DNA of 64,000 bases from Closterium sp. NIES-65 (Eukaryota; Streptophyta; Zygnematophyceae; Desmidiales; Closteriaceae). Of this stretch, positions 30,401-42,381 are shown piece after piece. The DNA lies in the NCBI GenBank assembly GCA_948144175.1, contig CANXME010002429.1, forward strand, positions 124,001-188,000. Reading direction: 5' to 3'. A model generated the notes under the pieces. It worked only from the letters and a program-made list of their open reading frames with translations, was not told where the DNA came from and did no database searches. Numbering within the stretch: position 1 is the first letter of the stretch; every line of letters starts with the position of its first letter. The translations under genes were made by a program, and so were the position numbers.

Positions 30401-33284
30401 GGCGGTGGTGGTGCAGGAGGAGCAAGGGCACGACCTGCCGCACGCCATGCGCACTCATGACTTCCCGTGAGTGGGAATTGATGATGGGTTTGTTTGAATT
30501 TGTATGTTACCCTGCAATGCTCCCTGCCGGCTGGTGATGGCGGTGGATGGGCGCAAGGCAGTGGTGGTGCAGGAGGAGCAAGGGCACGACCTGCCACACG
30601 CCATGCGAACACATGACTTCCCGTGAGTATGGAAGGGGCGTTGCTTTGTTAAATTCGCCTGTCATCCTGCAGTGTTCCCTGCAGTGAGCCCTGCAGAGCT
30701 CGCTACAAGGGCAAACGGGGCCGATAGTGGGTTTTGAGACCCTCAAAACCCTGCAGGCGCCCACGGGGCCGATATCGGGGAGGCAGCTGGTGATGGCGGT
30801 GGATGGGTGAGGCAGTGGTGGTGGAGGAGGAGCAAGGGCATGATCTGCCGCATGCCATGCGCACCCACAACTTCCCGTGGGTGTGGATAGGGGTTTTTGT
30901 TTGGTGCTTGTGTTGAATCGCCTGAATAGTGGTGGTGGAGGAGGAGGAGGAGGAGGGGGAGGAGCAAGGGCATTACATTAACTGCCACATGCTGTGCACA
31001 TCTATGAATTCCTTCCAGCGAGTGTTTTTTGAGAATTCTCAAAAAACACTCACTAAGGGCATTACCTGCCCACATGCTGTGCACATTTATGAATTCCCTC
31101 CCAAGACACACATCCCCCCCTCTCCACCCTTCTCCTCTCCACTTCCTTATCCTCCCTTCTCCAGCCATGCTCTCACCCACTGCTCGTCGCCCCTATACAA
31201 GCCGACACACGCCGGCCGGCTGCGCGAGTGGATGGATTTCCACAGCACTGTTCACCGCGTGGACCTCTTCCTGCTGTACGATGCGGGCGGCGTGGACGGC
31301 GCCGTGCGACATGCGCTGCACCCGCTGCTGGCGGGCGGCTCAGTGCAGATCGCGGATCTCAGAGACGCCGCCCGGTTCGAGAGCTACCACCACGCTCAGG
31401 TGGGTATGTTTTGTCTGTATGTGTGTGCGTGCGTGCTTATGTGCGGGTGCGTGCGTGTTGCGTTGTGTGTCCTTGGAGCGACTTTTGAGAATTCTCAAAA
31501 GTCGCTCCAATATGTATGTCCGTGTGTTTGTGTTCGTCTGAACAGATGAACAGCAAGTTTGTCTGTTATGAACGCCAGCTTCACTTCCCCTCTGAAACTT
31601 ATGAACATCTTCTTCCATTCTGCTTTGCCTCCTTTTCCTTCCCTTCCCTTACCTCCCACCCTTCCCCTCCCTCCCTTTCCCTCCTCACCTCCATTCCTCC
31701 AGGTCCTAGCAATGAACGATGGCATTTTCCGCACGAGGCACCTCAGACTCCCCCTCTCTCCCTCCCCTCCCTCCCCTCTCCTCCCCACGCTCCTCCCATC
31801 CCCCTCACCTACATTCTTCCAGCTCCTAGCGATGAACGACTGCATATTCCGCACGCGCCACCTCTCCCGCTGGACGCTCTTCCTCGACTTTGACCACTAC
31901 ATCACCATCCCCCACGCCCTCATCTCCAACCGCTATCCCCCCACCACCACTTCTGCCACCGCCGCCACCACCACCACCACCACTCCCACCATCACCATTG
32001 CCACCACCACTGCCACTGGTACCGCCACCTTTCCCAGAACGCTCCTGGCTGACCCGAGTAACAGCAGGGCGCTCTCTCTGCTGGCGTTCCTCGATGGGAA
32101 GGGCCAGACTGTTGACGGGAGGTGGCAGGGGGAGGGCGAGGAGGGGTGGACGTGGGTGAGCTTCGGGTGCTTCGTCTTCTCTGTCGACCGCTGCGCTCCT
32201 CTGCCCGACATCAGGTGAGACGCTTGACGGGAGGGGGCAAGGGCAGGGGCTGGGCGGGGGACAGGGGCAGGGGCAGGGGCAGGGGGGGGCCGAGGAGGGG
32301 TGGACGTGGGTGAGCTTTGGGTGCTTCGTCTTCTCTGTCGATCGCTGCGCTCCTTTGCCTGACATCAGGTGAGACGCTTGCGCCTTCACTCTTGCCCCTT
32401 CCCTTTAATCTTTGCGTATGCTTCCTTTTTTTCTTCGTCTTCTTTTTTCTTCTTCTTTCTTCCTTTCTTTCTTTCTTTCTTTCTTTGTTATGTGGTTCTA
32501 AAAAGAACGAGCGTAGGGCAGCACCGATCCTGCATTCCTATTTCAGTGACTGGTAGCATGTTTCTGTCTCTGTCACCTCTCACAACCTGTGCAGTGAGGG
32601 GGACGAGTGGGCAGTGGAGCGCATGGTGTATCGGGACCCTGAGCCATACTGCAGAGAGAAAAGCAGCTACAGCGACAAGACCGTGTGCCATGCCTCTAAC
32701 CATCCCCCCTGTCTTCCACCTCCCACCACCACCCACAACCCGTGCAGTGAGGGGGACGAGTGGGCGGTAGAGCGCATGGTGTATCGGGACCCTGAGCCAT
32801 ACTGCAAGGAGAACAGCAGCTATAGCGACAAGACCGTATGCCAAAAGGCAGATGGCCTTCGCCAACTCGCCATCAACCCGCGCAAAACCCTCGTGGTTCA
32901 GAGCAACCGGTGAGTAGAACAATCCATGGGTTGCTAAACTCCCCAAGGTTGTTCAATGCTTCATCAGACCCCCATACCAAAAGCGCATGCAAGTCAATGC
33001 AATGGAACACAGTTCAGCCTCCTATTGGTTTTTTCTATAACTTTTATGAGGTGCTTTGGTGCAGGATTTTGAATGCGGAGCCGGGAGGCTACATAGCGCC
33101 CACGGGGAGTGTGCGCATAAACTACTTCAAGGGGCTTTCTGAACGCGACCGCAGCACCTGTGAAATTATCATGCCCAATTCTGATGGTACCATCGATGCC
33201 AACTTGACTCAAGATTACTCCGTTTCGAATTTAGCCGTTGCCGCTCGATATAGATTAGCTGCTAACAGCAATGGGCTAACATAA
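27450..33284 (+). CDS. GT92-family (DUF23) glycosyltransferase, probable Golgi galactosyltransferase
   Basis: Exons: 27450-27806, 28343-28533, 28976-30466, 31165-31399, 31823-32214, 32748-32909, 33065-33284; 3048 bases, 1015 aa, phases agree. Residues 47-68 (HLVLILAVTNLALLFLHPLL) are a signal anchor, so a type II Golgi protein is likely. Exon 2 has SSFVVLGLSPMALHSLPRV; exon 2/3 rebuilds the CRW motif; exon 3 ends with GTVTAHYPGEGF. Exon 4 has LREWMDFH and LLYDAGGVDG; exon 5 has NDCIFRTRHL and the DXD-type metal motif in FLDFDHYI. Plant GT92 members include beta-1,4-galactan synthases (GALS); the exact donor and acceptor are inferred only. Exon 3 carries a ~380-residue Gly/Lys/Ala-rich insert not expected in the family. 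Introns hold extra partial exon copies. Confidence 0.85.
28733..28905 (+). repeat. pyrimidine minisatellite in GT92 intron 2
   Basis: Repeats of CTCTCCACTCCACC-like units, all C/T on the sense strand, close to the 3' splice site at 28975/28976. Confidence 0.85.
29160..29410 (+). repeat. in-frame 78-bp minisatellite in GT92 exon 3
   Basis: Units start at about 29182, 29260 and 29338, 78 bases apart, encoding repeats of the type VVQGRGAGRGKGNGRGN. Being 26 codons long it preserves the frame. Confidence 0.9.
30512..31085 (+). repeat. four partial copies of the GT92 exon 3 end in intron 3
   Basis: The exon 3 end (around GTGATGGCGGTGGATGGG to the donor CCC/GTGAGT) recurs at 30512-30627, 30752-30885, 30930-31020 and 31052-31085, decaying to the right. 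Copies 1 and 2 keep a donor-like end. Junctions carry palindromes: a 23-base one at 30729-30751 (GGGTTTTGAG-ACC-CTCAAAACCC) and a perfect 32-base one at 31020-31051 (core TTTTGAG-AATT-CTCAAAA). Confidence 0.88.
31473..31510. repeat. perfect 38-base palindrome in GT92 intron 4
   Basis: Inverted arms of 19 bases with no spacer, centre AATT, inner arms TTTTGAG/CTCAAAA, outer arms TTGGAGCGAC and its complement. It could extrude as a cruciform or form a hairpin in pre-mRNA. Flanks are TG-rich and only weakly similar to each other. Confidence 0.97.
31703..31770 (+). repeat. copy of the GT92 exon 5 start
   Basis: TCCTCCAG then GTCCTAGCAATGAACGATG matches the true exon 5 start at 31823 (acceptor plus the first ~45 bases). 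It is used in the model as intron because the rest of the exon is missing. Confidence 0.85.
32224..32373 (+). repeat. copy of the GT92 exon 5 end and donor
   Basis: The bases encoding GWTWVSFGCFVFSVDRCAP and the donor GTGAGACGC of exon 5 (to 32214) recur, ending at about 32373. One base change in the copy leaves the protein reading intact, so exon repetition is conceivable. Confidence 0.88.
32595..32690 (+). repeat. copy of the GT92 exon 6 start
   Basis: Acceptor TGTGCAG plus about 95 bases of exon 6 (EGDEWAVERMVYRDPEPYC) precede the full exon at 32748; about 8 differences. Confidence 0.88.
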
Positions 33285-34189
33285 TAGCATTGTGTTAAAT
33301 ACATCAAAGTGTTCAAGAAGAACGAAGCACAAATCTCAAAAGACGTACTTGAGGTGCTTGTTCACATCCCGTGCCAACATCTTATCGAGTCTCGTAGCCC
33401 TACGCACCTCCTCAAACGCGTATGACACTGAAATTCGCCCCTTCAATTTCTGAAACCACCTGTCTTATTTGCATGGCTTAACCTTGATGTTCCCGCTGGC
33501 AGCAGGCTACACGCGCAATACCTCTGTCGTCCGCGTGTAATGGCACCATTGAATTTCATGCGATCCACGTGTCGCGCGCTCTGCCAAGACGTGGCGTGTT
33601 GTCGCTCGTCTACTCCGCGCCTCCGCCCCTCACCGTGGTTTGCGCGAAGTATGGAAATTCCGGCCGAAAACGCATCCTTGCGGAAAGCATGAGCGGAACG
33701 AAAGGCATAAGCGGAACGAGTCCGCGCGGAAAGCATGGAGGCGGAGCGAAAAGCACAAGCGGAACGCATCCGCGCGGAAAGCATAGAGGCGGAAGCTTAT
33801 GTTTGCGGAGGAGATGGGGCGCAGATCCAGGCGAAGGAAGGCGCACGCGCCCCGCCGGACTGAAATTTTCAGCGTGGTTGCTGCGGCTTTCCAAGGTGAC
33901 CCAGGCGTCCAATGCGGTGACGAGGCGAGGATGCAGGGTGGGATGCGGTGGTATAAGATAGGGTGGGAACGAATGTGATGCGATGGGATGGTTTGATATG
34001 CGATGGCGCGAAATGATCCGAGGGCTCTTGCTTCTTTAGACGGATTCAATCATTCAACCAGATTCGGCCGTCTTAGTTCTGCTCCCTCGGCAGCGGCTCA
34101 TCAAACCACTGTGCGACGCCATTTTTTTTTTTCCTTCTACTCATATTTTTTCACACAGCACTTGTGTTCGAACCGTGGCAGCAACAACC
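33285..34189. other. intergenic, GT92 3' end to first paralogue promoter
   Basis: Contains a short minisatellite at 33670-33805 (AGCGGAACG and CGCGCGGAAAGCAT units, ~50-base period). No gene seen. Confidence 0.55.
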
Positions 34190-37100
34190 ATGGCTGCGAC
34201 TGTTGCCACCACCATCCAACTCTCGTTAGCCGTACACGGCATACGCCCTGCTCTGGCGCCCTCCCACGGGGATCATTCAATAAAGGGTACAAAGGGAAAG
34301 TGCCGCGTGACAATCCCATGGCGGAGCAGCCGCAGCGGCAGCAGCAGGAGCCGAATCAGTACCAGCAGCAGCAGCAGCAGCTGCAGCGGCAGCAGCAGCA
34401 GCAGCAGGACCAGGATCAGCGTCAGCAGTAGCTTCAACAGCAGCGGAGGTAGTGGTGGTGGCAGGAGCGACGGGTTTATTGAGTCGACTCAAAAATCGAC
34501 TTACCACAGCGGAGGCAGCGGTGGCAGGAGCGACGGGTTTTCGTGGACTGCGAGGCGCGTGGAGAGGAGGCGACAGGGTGGGCGAGGGGGGAGAGGAGTA
34601 GGAGGTGGAAAACCGTGGGGGGCGCCAGACAGGGAAAAATCTGGAGAGAAAATAGAAGATGACAATAATTCGCGAGATGGTGACTGTATCAAGCGAGAAA
34701 GTGACTATATCAAGCAGGGTGGTGAGAATTTGAAGCAGAGAGCTGACCCTGTGAAGACGGATCGTGACTATATGCAGCGGATCAGGGATGACGGCGGGAT
34801 TGGACGGGTGGTTACTACCCAAGTCGCAGCCCTCCCTGCTCGCCTGCACCAGATGATACCTCCCCTCTCCTCCCCGCACTTGCGAAACCTAGCCCCTTTC
34901 CTCGCCGCCTCCCTGCTGCTTCTCTTCCTCCTCCTGCTGCGCCGCACCGTCGCTCGCACGTTCCTTGCAGCTTCCTCTGCTGTGCGTCGTTTTTTCACCC
35001 AGCTTTCCCGTGCTGGAGGTCTCTTATTGAAGCCTGAAGGGCGTAAAACACCTTTGCACCATGCCGGGATGCGAGAAGACAGCTTGCAGCTGCAGCGGAG
35101 GGCCCCGCTTGTCATTGGTCAGGAGCAGGAGCAGCAGCAGGATGAGGAGGGGCAGAAGAAGGAGGAGGAGGAGGAGTCACCAGCTGCAGCAGCACCGCCA
35201 CCACCACCAGCAGCAGCAGCAGCAACAGCACCGCCACCAGCAGCAGCAGCAGCAGCAGAAAAGAAAAGAAACAAAGCAGCAGCAGCAACAGCAGCAATAG
35301 TAGCAATAATAGCACCAGAGGAGCTTGTGTCAAGTCTTGAAGAGATTTCGTACTTGCGGGATAGGGTTCGGCTTATGATTGAGGAAGAGGAGGAGGAGGA
35401 GGAGGAGGGGGAGGAGGATGACGAGGAGGAGGAGTGGGGGGGAGGGGGAGGAGGAGTGTGGTGAGGAGGAGTGGGGGGAGGAGGATGAGGAGGAGGAATT
35501 GGGGGAGGAGGAGATGGAGTGGGGGGAGGAGGGGGAGGAATGGGGGGAGGAGGAGGAGGAGGAATGGGGGGAGGAGGAGGAGGAATGGGGGGGAGGAGGA
35601 GGAGGAGGAGGAGGAGGAGGAGGAGGAGGAGGAGGAGGAGGAGGAGGAGGAGGAGGAGGAGGAGGAGGAGGAGGAGGAGGATGAGGAGGAGGGGGGTGAG
35701 GAGGAGGGGGGTGAGGAGGTGGGTGAGGAAGGGGAGGGTGAGGAGGAGGAGGGGTTGAGCACTGAGGGGATAACGGAGCAAGAGCAACAGCAGGTTCAGC
35801 AGTCTCTGAAGCAACTGATTGGTGACGGTGGGGCTGACGAAGGGACTATTGTTGCTGCTGTTCGTAATGCTGCTGCTGGTGATGGTGGTTCCAGTGGTGG
35901 CAGCAGTGGTGGTGGTGGTGGTGATGTAGATGAAGTGTTTGAGTCACTGAATGCGGCAGATGACATTTTTTCATTGATGCTGGCACTTGATGTGCGCTGG
36001 GTGGATGCAACAGAAGGTTCAGGTGAAAATTCAGGTGATCTTGGTGGTTGTTTACTTTTTGAAGCAGCAGGGGAACTAGCGGCAGCGGGGGAAGCAGTGG
36101 AGGAAGAAGCTGAAGAGGCAACAGACGGAGAAACAGAGAGAGCAGCAGAGGGAGCAGTAGACGAAGCAGCAGATGCAACAGCAGAGGCAATAGCAGAGGG
36201 AGCAACAGAAAAAGAAGCAGAGGGAGCAACGAAGGCAACAGCATTGGGAGCAGCAGAGGAAGCAGCAGAGGGAGCAACGGAGGCAACAACATTGGGAGCA
36301 GCAGAGGCAACAGCAGAGGAGGCAGCAGAGGAAGCAGCAGGAAAAGCAGCAGAGGTAGCAGCAGCAGAGAAAGCAGCAGAGGGAGCAGCAGAGGCAGCAC
36401 GAGAGGCATCAGAGGAAACGGCAGGAGATGCAACAGGAAAAGCAGCAGCAGGGGAAGCAGCAGCAGGGGAAGCAGCAGCAGGGGAAGCAGCAGCAGGGGA
36501 AGCAGCAGCAGGGGAAGCAGCAGCAGGGGAAGCAGCAGAGGGGCTAGTAGAGGAAGCAGCAGAAGAAGAATCACAGGGAACAGCAGAGGGGGCAGCAGAG
36601 GAGGAAGTGGACGAAGAATCCGAGGGAGAAGCAGGGGAAGCAGCAGAGAAAGCAGCTGAGGAAGAAGCAGAGGAAGCAGCAGGAGAAGCTGCAGGAAAAG
36701 CGGGCAAAGCAGAGGCTGTGACGGGCGTAGAGGAAGCAAGGGAAAACAAATCCGAAGGGAGCGTCTACAGGAAGAGAAGGGTTGAAGTTGAGGAGGAGAG
36801 GATAAAATCGGAGCTTGTTCCTGATTGGTGGCAGAAGGCCTGGGATGAGGTGGTCTTGCAGCGGGCACAGGGATTGGATGGAGGTTCGGGCCGAGCCAGA
36901 CCAACAGGTTTGGGAGGCGCTCCTGAGAAAGGCACACGACTGGCTGTGATGCGTATGTGGGGATGGGTGGGGAGGGGTGGAGGGTGGGGAGGGTTTGATA
37001 CCATGGGTTGTACGGCTGTGTTAGGTTGCACATGATAACATCATGTGCAATGGAAGCTTCTGCAAGTGTGTGGAAGGGGTTGGGTTGGGGGGGTTGGGGA

Positions 37101-39378
37101 AAGCAGATGTGGGTTGGGTGAAATAATGGTACGAGTCAGATGTGCGTGCATAGGCATCATGAGGCTTCCAAATGCTACGAGCCAAATCCATCCCGTGTTG
37201 TAATCGCATCGTGTAACTTCAGGTGCATTCTTTTTTGTTTCCGTACACTGCCAGTCAGGTGCATTCCCATCAATAATCATTGTCATAGACACTGGTTTTG
37301 TCATTTTCACATTGTCATTATGATGTTCGTTGTCAGGGGCATTGGAGCATTTTAACTCGCACGGCCACATCCCACCAGAGGATCTCAAGCAGGTGCCCAC
37401 ACCACATATCAACCTATTACACCACGCGAAACCACATCACGCCACATCAGACCGCAATATACGATTGTTTAACCTTCTCGGACTTCCGGGTTTCAACCGT
37501 TTCTCTTGGGAACTCCAAAACGTGCTCAAACTGACAGTCCCTTTTCTTTGCTGTTCTATCCGCAACCTCCTGTGAGCCGTCAGATCTGGGCGGCGTGGCG
37601 GGCATCTGGTGACACGTGGCACACTCACAGGGACTCTGTGCGGCTGATAGTGTTCAACTCCGCCGTCCAGCTGGCACTGGATGAGTGCATGAGGTGAGTG
37701 ATAGGGCCAGGCCAGGATCTGAGAAATGGAGTGCACCAGATGAGTGACTTATGATCTGAAGCCCCTAAAAAAATCCGCGGGGATGGGGTGATTGTGGGAG
37801 TGGTAGCCGGTTTTCGAAAATTCTCATACAATGTTGACATACATTGTGAGTCACCCTTACATGCCCCTAGGCTACCCCACCTAGTTCCTGCCTATATATT
37901 CTACCTCGCGTGCAGGTCGCCCTGTCTCCCCACCTCCTACGGCCCATCATTCCTCGCTGCTATGGCAGCAGCCATCGGCCTCTCGCCATCCTTCACCCCA
38001 TGCTCCCCCCCTCCCTCCCACGACACCGAGCCTCACGTGCAGGTCGCCCTGTCACCCCACCTCCTCCGGCCCATCATTCCTCGCTGGCATGGCAGCAGCC
38101 GTCGGCCTCTCACAATCCGTGGCCCTCGCAGCAACACTCAAAGGCGTGGTTGCCAGGCTGGAAACAGAGCTCATCGCTTGCAACGTGAGTCTACAGGGTG
38201 TTTGTGAGGATACGGAAAGGCACACTAGACCAGCAGCCAATGTCGGCCTCTCACCACCCGTGGCCCTCGCAGCAACACTCAAGGGCGTGGCTGCCAGGCT
38301 GGAAGCAGAGCTTGTCGCTTGCAATGTGAGTCTGCAGGGTGTTTGTGAGGATACTCAAAGGCACACTAGACTGGCACTTCCAGTCCACCTTGCGCCATCT
38401 GTAGCCCTCGCAGCAACACTCAAAGGCGTGGTTGCCAGGCTGGAAGCAGAGCTCATCGCTTGCAATGTGAGTACTCTGTGTGGGTGGTTATAACGAGGTG
38501 TGCGCGCGTTGTTGTGTGACAATAACAGGGCGGTAGGAGTGCTGCCATGGTATCCGGTGTTCCCCCTGTATTGATCTGGTTGTTTTGTGTGAGTGTGTTC
38601 AAAATAGGGATTTGTATGATTCTTCGTGTGCCTCCATGCAACTCTTGAGGTGCTTCAATATGCTACTCCATCACATACCTTTTTGGTTTGTGCACGTGTG
38701 GTGTGTGGTTGTATGGGATGGGAAGCAGGGCATGATAGAAGCGTTCATGTGGCGCCATGCAAGCGTCAAGTTGCGCCAGATAGCAAACCTGCTCTCTGAC
38801 TTCACTCCTCCTGCGATCTCTGTACGTGGCTTATGTGCCTGAATGATCAACACACACGTGCACATGCTCTTGGGCTGCACTCCTGCACACATCCACACGT
38901 TTGCTTTCTGAGGCGCCTCAAAAATCGCCCCGTTCGGCTTTTGAGGCGCCTCAAAAAGGATGATCAACACACACGTGCACATGCTCTGCTGCTGCACTCC
39001 TGCACACATCCACACGTTTGCTTTCCCCCTCGTCTTCCCACTCCCTCCCCCTCCCTCCCCCCATTCCTCTCTTTGCATCCACACCACCTTGTGCTACCTG
39101 TATCACAACAGTATGACTCCAGCACCCCATTCCTCCCGCTTTCACCCATCTTCTCCCCTTGCCCCCGTCTTCTCCCCTTGCCCTCATCTTCTCCCTTTGC
39201 CCCATCGTCTCCCCTTGCCCTCATCTTCATCCATCCCCACCAGCCTGAGCTAGCGTCTTCAGCCAACTGTCTGGGTGTCATGCTGACTCGCCGGCAGCGG
39301 GAGGAGCTGGCATGGATGTATGAAAGGGCTGCTGGTCCCATGCATGTGGTGCTCGTGAGGACTGCTCTTGGGGTATAA
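34190..39378 (+). CDS. paralogue 1 of an unrecognised streptophyte protein (single TM helix, acidic repeats, helical C-terminus)
   Basis: ATG at 34190. Exons: 34190-36952 (with an unresolved frame change in the GGA tract at 35390-35700), 37337-37392, 37584-37693, 38043-38184, 38729-38821, 39244-39378. The last five match paralogue 2 exon for exon (56, 110, 142/148, 93, 135 bases). The N-terminus is Ser/Arg-rich and could be a transit peptide; a hydrophobic segment follows VAALPARLHQ (LAPFLAASLLLLFLLLL). Then come poly-Glu and EAAAG-type repeats, IKSELVPDWWQKAWDE, and a C-terminal helical region (IWAAWRASGDTWHTHRDSVR; ELAWMYERAAGPMHVVLV). The C-terminus recalls, from memory, an uncharacterised plant plastid family with a PxWW motif; function unknown. 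Confidence 0.65.
35385..35750 (+). repeat. GGA microsatellite encoding polyglutamate
   Basis: Nearly pure GGA/GGG repeat, including ~100 bases of uninterrupted GGA. The upstream reading frame ends at 35464 and the downstream frame is offset. Either a short intron (donor-like G/GTGAGG at 35461) or a repeat-length change accounts for it. Confidence 0.95.
37916..38467 (+). repeat. four copies of paralogue 1 exon 4 (GPSFLA..ELIACN segment)
   Basis: Starts at about 37916 and 38043 (both with acceptor GTGCAG), then 38240 and 38378 lacking the first part. Three copies end TTGCAAC/T followed by GTGAGT donors (38184, 38324, 38467). Only 38043-38184 is complete. Alternative use of the others would keep phase 0 at the 3' side. 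Confidence 0.85.
38845..39025. repeat. 64-base tandem duplication with two junction palindromes
   Basis: Copies at 38845-38908 and 38962-39025 (about four differences) flank TGAGGCGCCTCA (38909-38920) and a perfect 18-base TTTTGAG-GCGC-CTCAAAA (38939-38956). Lies in the last intron of paralogue 1. Confidence 0.93.
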
Positions 39379-40560
39379 TGTAGGGTTTGCCAAGCTAGCT
39401 ATCGACCACCACGTGACGGAATGTGTTTTCCTTTGTTGATTGAATTTAGCTGATTGCTACTTCACGAAAATTTATGTAGTGTGAAATCTCGAATGCACTG
39501 TTCTATCCTGTCGCATCTCATTTAAGGGGTGTGGCACCAGCGGCAGTTTTCGTACCGAGTCAGTCTGTAGTGATGTTTCTTTCTTCACGCCTTCTCCACG
39601 CCCTCCAACTTCGCAGCATCATGCATCACACCACCCCTCCCTCCCATCATTCCGTCACACCTATCACACTTCAGAAATAGAGGTATCATTTCTAACTAAT
39701 ATGAACATTTGAGTTCGCCAGCTTGTCGAGTGGGTCGATGGCGCACGCGTCACTTCAACAGATTTCACACTGCTTGGCGGATGCGGAGCTACACGTGGCA
39801 CGTAACCCGTGCTTCCGTACGATGGCTGATGGTTCGTTCATAGTGGCGAGTTGTAACTGTGTTCAGCACACCGGACACGGCAGACGGTTCGCTGTCGCGG
39901 GTGACATGACACTGAAGCTGACTGAACAATGGGTATCGAGGGTGTCGGGCGGCCTCACTACCCGACGTAGGATCCTGATGATGGCTCCTGCTCCCTCAGG
40001 TGTGGGACCCAAACGGAACGAGGTTTGGCAACTCTGAAGAGCAATGGCGAAACCTGAAGAGCAAAATGAACTTCCCTCTCTCCTGGGTGGCATGGCGAGG
40101 GTTTCAGTCCAAACCAGAACTCGGATCCACAACGCGGAAATGTTTTTTTTTTCATGCCCCGGGTACCGTCAAGTTCGCCCACATTCACGGTAACACCCGC
40201 CTGTACTCGGCGACCCACTCGCTCAGCGGCTAAGCGCCTGCACCTGCCAGGCACCGGTGGGAATTTTTCACCCCGCAAGCTCAGTGGCGACTTCTAGTAC
40301 GAGTGGCAATTTTTCCATGGCAATCCAGCCACCGCAGCTGGCGTTTCATCCGCTCTTGGTCCGCCACCCCTGCGGAATTCTGTCGAGGCAGGAGTTTCCT
40401 TTCAGTTCCAGAATTACTCCCGGGAAATTCTAACTAGCCAGCTGCCCTGAAGTGTCATACAGGAGTCCCATACCAATTCACTCTCTGGCCCGTTGATTTG
40501 AACCATGAAAAGGCCTTGGCAGCTCACACCACATACGTTCCCTTTCCATAGGCGACTCCC
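39379..40560. other. 1.2 kb between the two paralogues
   Basis: A 104-codon frame at 39723-40037 and overlapping frames on the other strand show no family motif. Probably 3' UTR of paralogue 1 and promoter of paralogue 2. Confidence 0.45.
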
Positions 40561-42350
40561 ATGGCTGTGCAGCTTCAAGCATGCCGAGGCGTGAAGCTTC
40601 AAACCTACCATGAACCGTCACCCAGCGTTAGTTCTTGTGGTGACCCTAATGGTGGTAACCCTAATGTTGGTAACCTCAATTCCACTCGCATTATTATTAG
40701 TGGTAACTGGACCGCATCTTATAATCGTCTGAGCCCAGTAGTAGTAGCTTCGAGACGACTACAAAATCATCATGTTTTTAGTCTGAGACGAGCAGTACCC
40801 AGGAGCCGGGCAGGACCAGAAACGTTAGCCATTTTACCAAGGCGGAGGGGTGTTCTGGCTAATTGTAGGCCCTTGCAGGTGAATGTCACGAGGCGCTTTG
40901 AAACACCATGGCATGGAGTGCAGGGTCGTGGTGTGCGAGTTACTGCTCTGCAGAACAATGATGTGCGGTTAAATCCGTTGCAGAGTAGCACTGATACCAG
41001 CAGGGAGGATTGCTCCTGGCAAGAGAAAATTCTGAGGCGTTTTATTGCACTTACCACATTGTACAGTGGCAGCAGCAGCAGTATCAACGTCAGCAGTAGC
41101 AGCAGCAGCAACATCAGCAGTAGCAAGGAGTTTGATTCCCGGACAGCTGTTGAGTCCATTCAGGAGCCTTCTGGTTACAATGTTACGGCACAGAACTGGA
41201 TCCCCAGCAACAGGGACGATGAATTCTCGAGGTTGTGGGAAGAAAGACGAACGCGGAGGCGGCGAGGGGGAGGTAGAGCGGGAAGAGGAGACGGTATTTG
41301 GAGGGAAGGGGATAACCAGAGGGTATGGTTTCCGAGGGATGGTGATTATGTTGAGAGGATTGGTGACTATATGGAGAGGATTGCTGACGATGTGGAGAAA
41401 ATTGGTGACGAGTGTGTTAAGGAGATTGGGGAGGGTGTACGGCAGCAGATACGCCATCGAAGGAGACTTTTTGAGAGGAGGAGGAGAAGGGGTTCGTCAG
41501 CCTTGGGATTGTCGGACTTGTATAAATCTCCACTAGAGAAGGCCGTGGATTCGGTGTCTGACTGGTTTGCTGACGTGTCAGCGTCAGTGGCTGAGTCAGT
41601 TCCACCCACCATGGATAAGGCCAGGTGTGTGTGTGTACGTCACGCCTGGTGTGTGTGCATCACACCTGGTCACCCACCCACTCCAAACTTCCTGCTCACA
41701 GTTTTCCCTTCTCACCCACCCCTCAGTTCTCTCATAATTCTCTCATAGTTATGACTTCTATAATACGCTTTCGCCCACCCACCCATCTTCCCACTGCCCG
41801 CAACCCGTTCCCAACCACTAACAGGCTTGTTCTTTCCACTCACTCGCCCACTATCCAATCCACCCATCATCCCAACCCACCCACCCACTTACCCACCCCT
41901 CCACTGACAGGCGTGTTCTCACCACCCAGTCGCCCACCCCCCATTTGCTTACAATCCACCCGTCATCCCACCCTCCCATCCCCCCACCCACCCGTCCACT
42001 GACAGGCGTGTTCTCACCACCCAGATCGCAGCCCTCCCTGCTCGCCTGCACCAGATGCTACCTCCCCGCTCCGCCCCTCTCCCCCTCCGCCTCGCCCTCC
42101 TCCTCTCCTCCTCCCTCCTCCTCCTCTGCCTTCTCCTCCGCACCTCCCTCGTCGCACGTAGCTTCCAAGCAGCTTCCGCTGCTGTGCGCTCATTCTTTGC
42201 GCCTGTGCTGTGGGCTGTGAGTCCCGAGGAGGTTTTGCAGCAGCAGGAGGAGGAGGCTGAACGGAATGCACAGCAGCAGCAGCAGGAGCAGGAGAAGGCT
42301 GCGCGGAAGGCATTGCAGCAGCAGGAGCAGAAGGCTGAGCGGAAGGCCCT

Positions 42351-42381
<31 letters not shown>

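Noticed and set aside
35119..37033. Very long Leu/Ser/Pro/Ala frames antisense to paralogue 1
   Set aside because: Mirror frames of GAG/GCA triplet repeats; the sense strand has the conserved domains and splice sites.
39723..40278. Small frames on both strands between the paralogues
   Set aside because: No family motif or splice context; overlapping frames on opposite strands are equally long.
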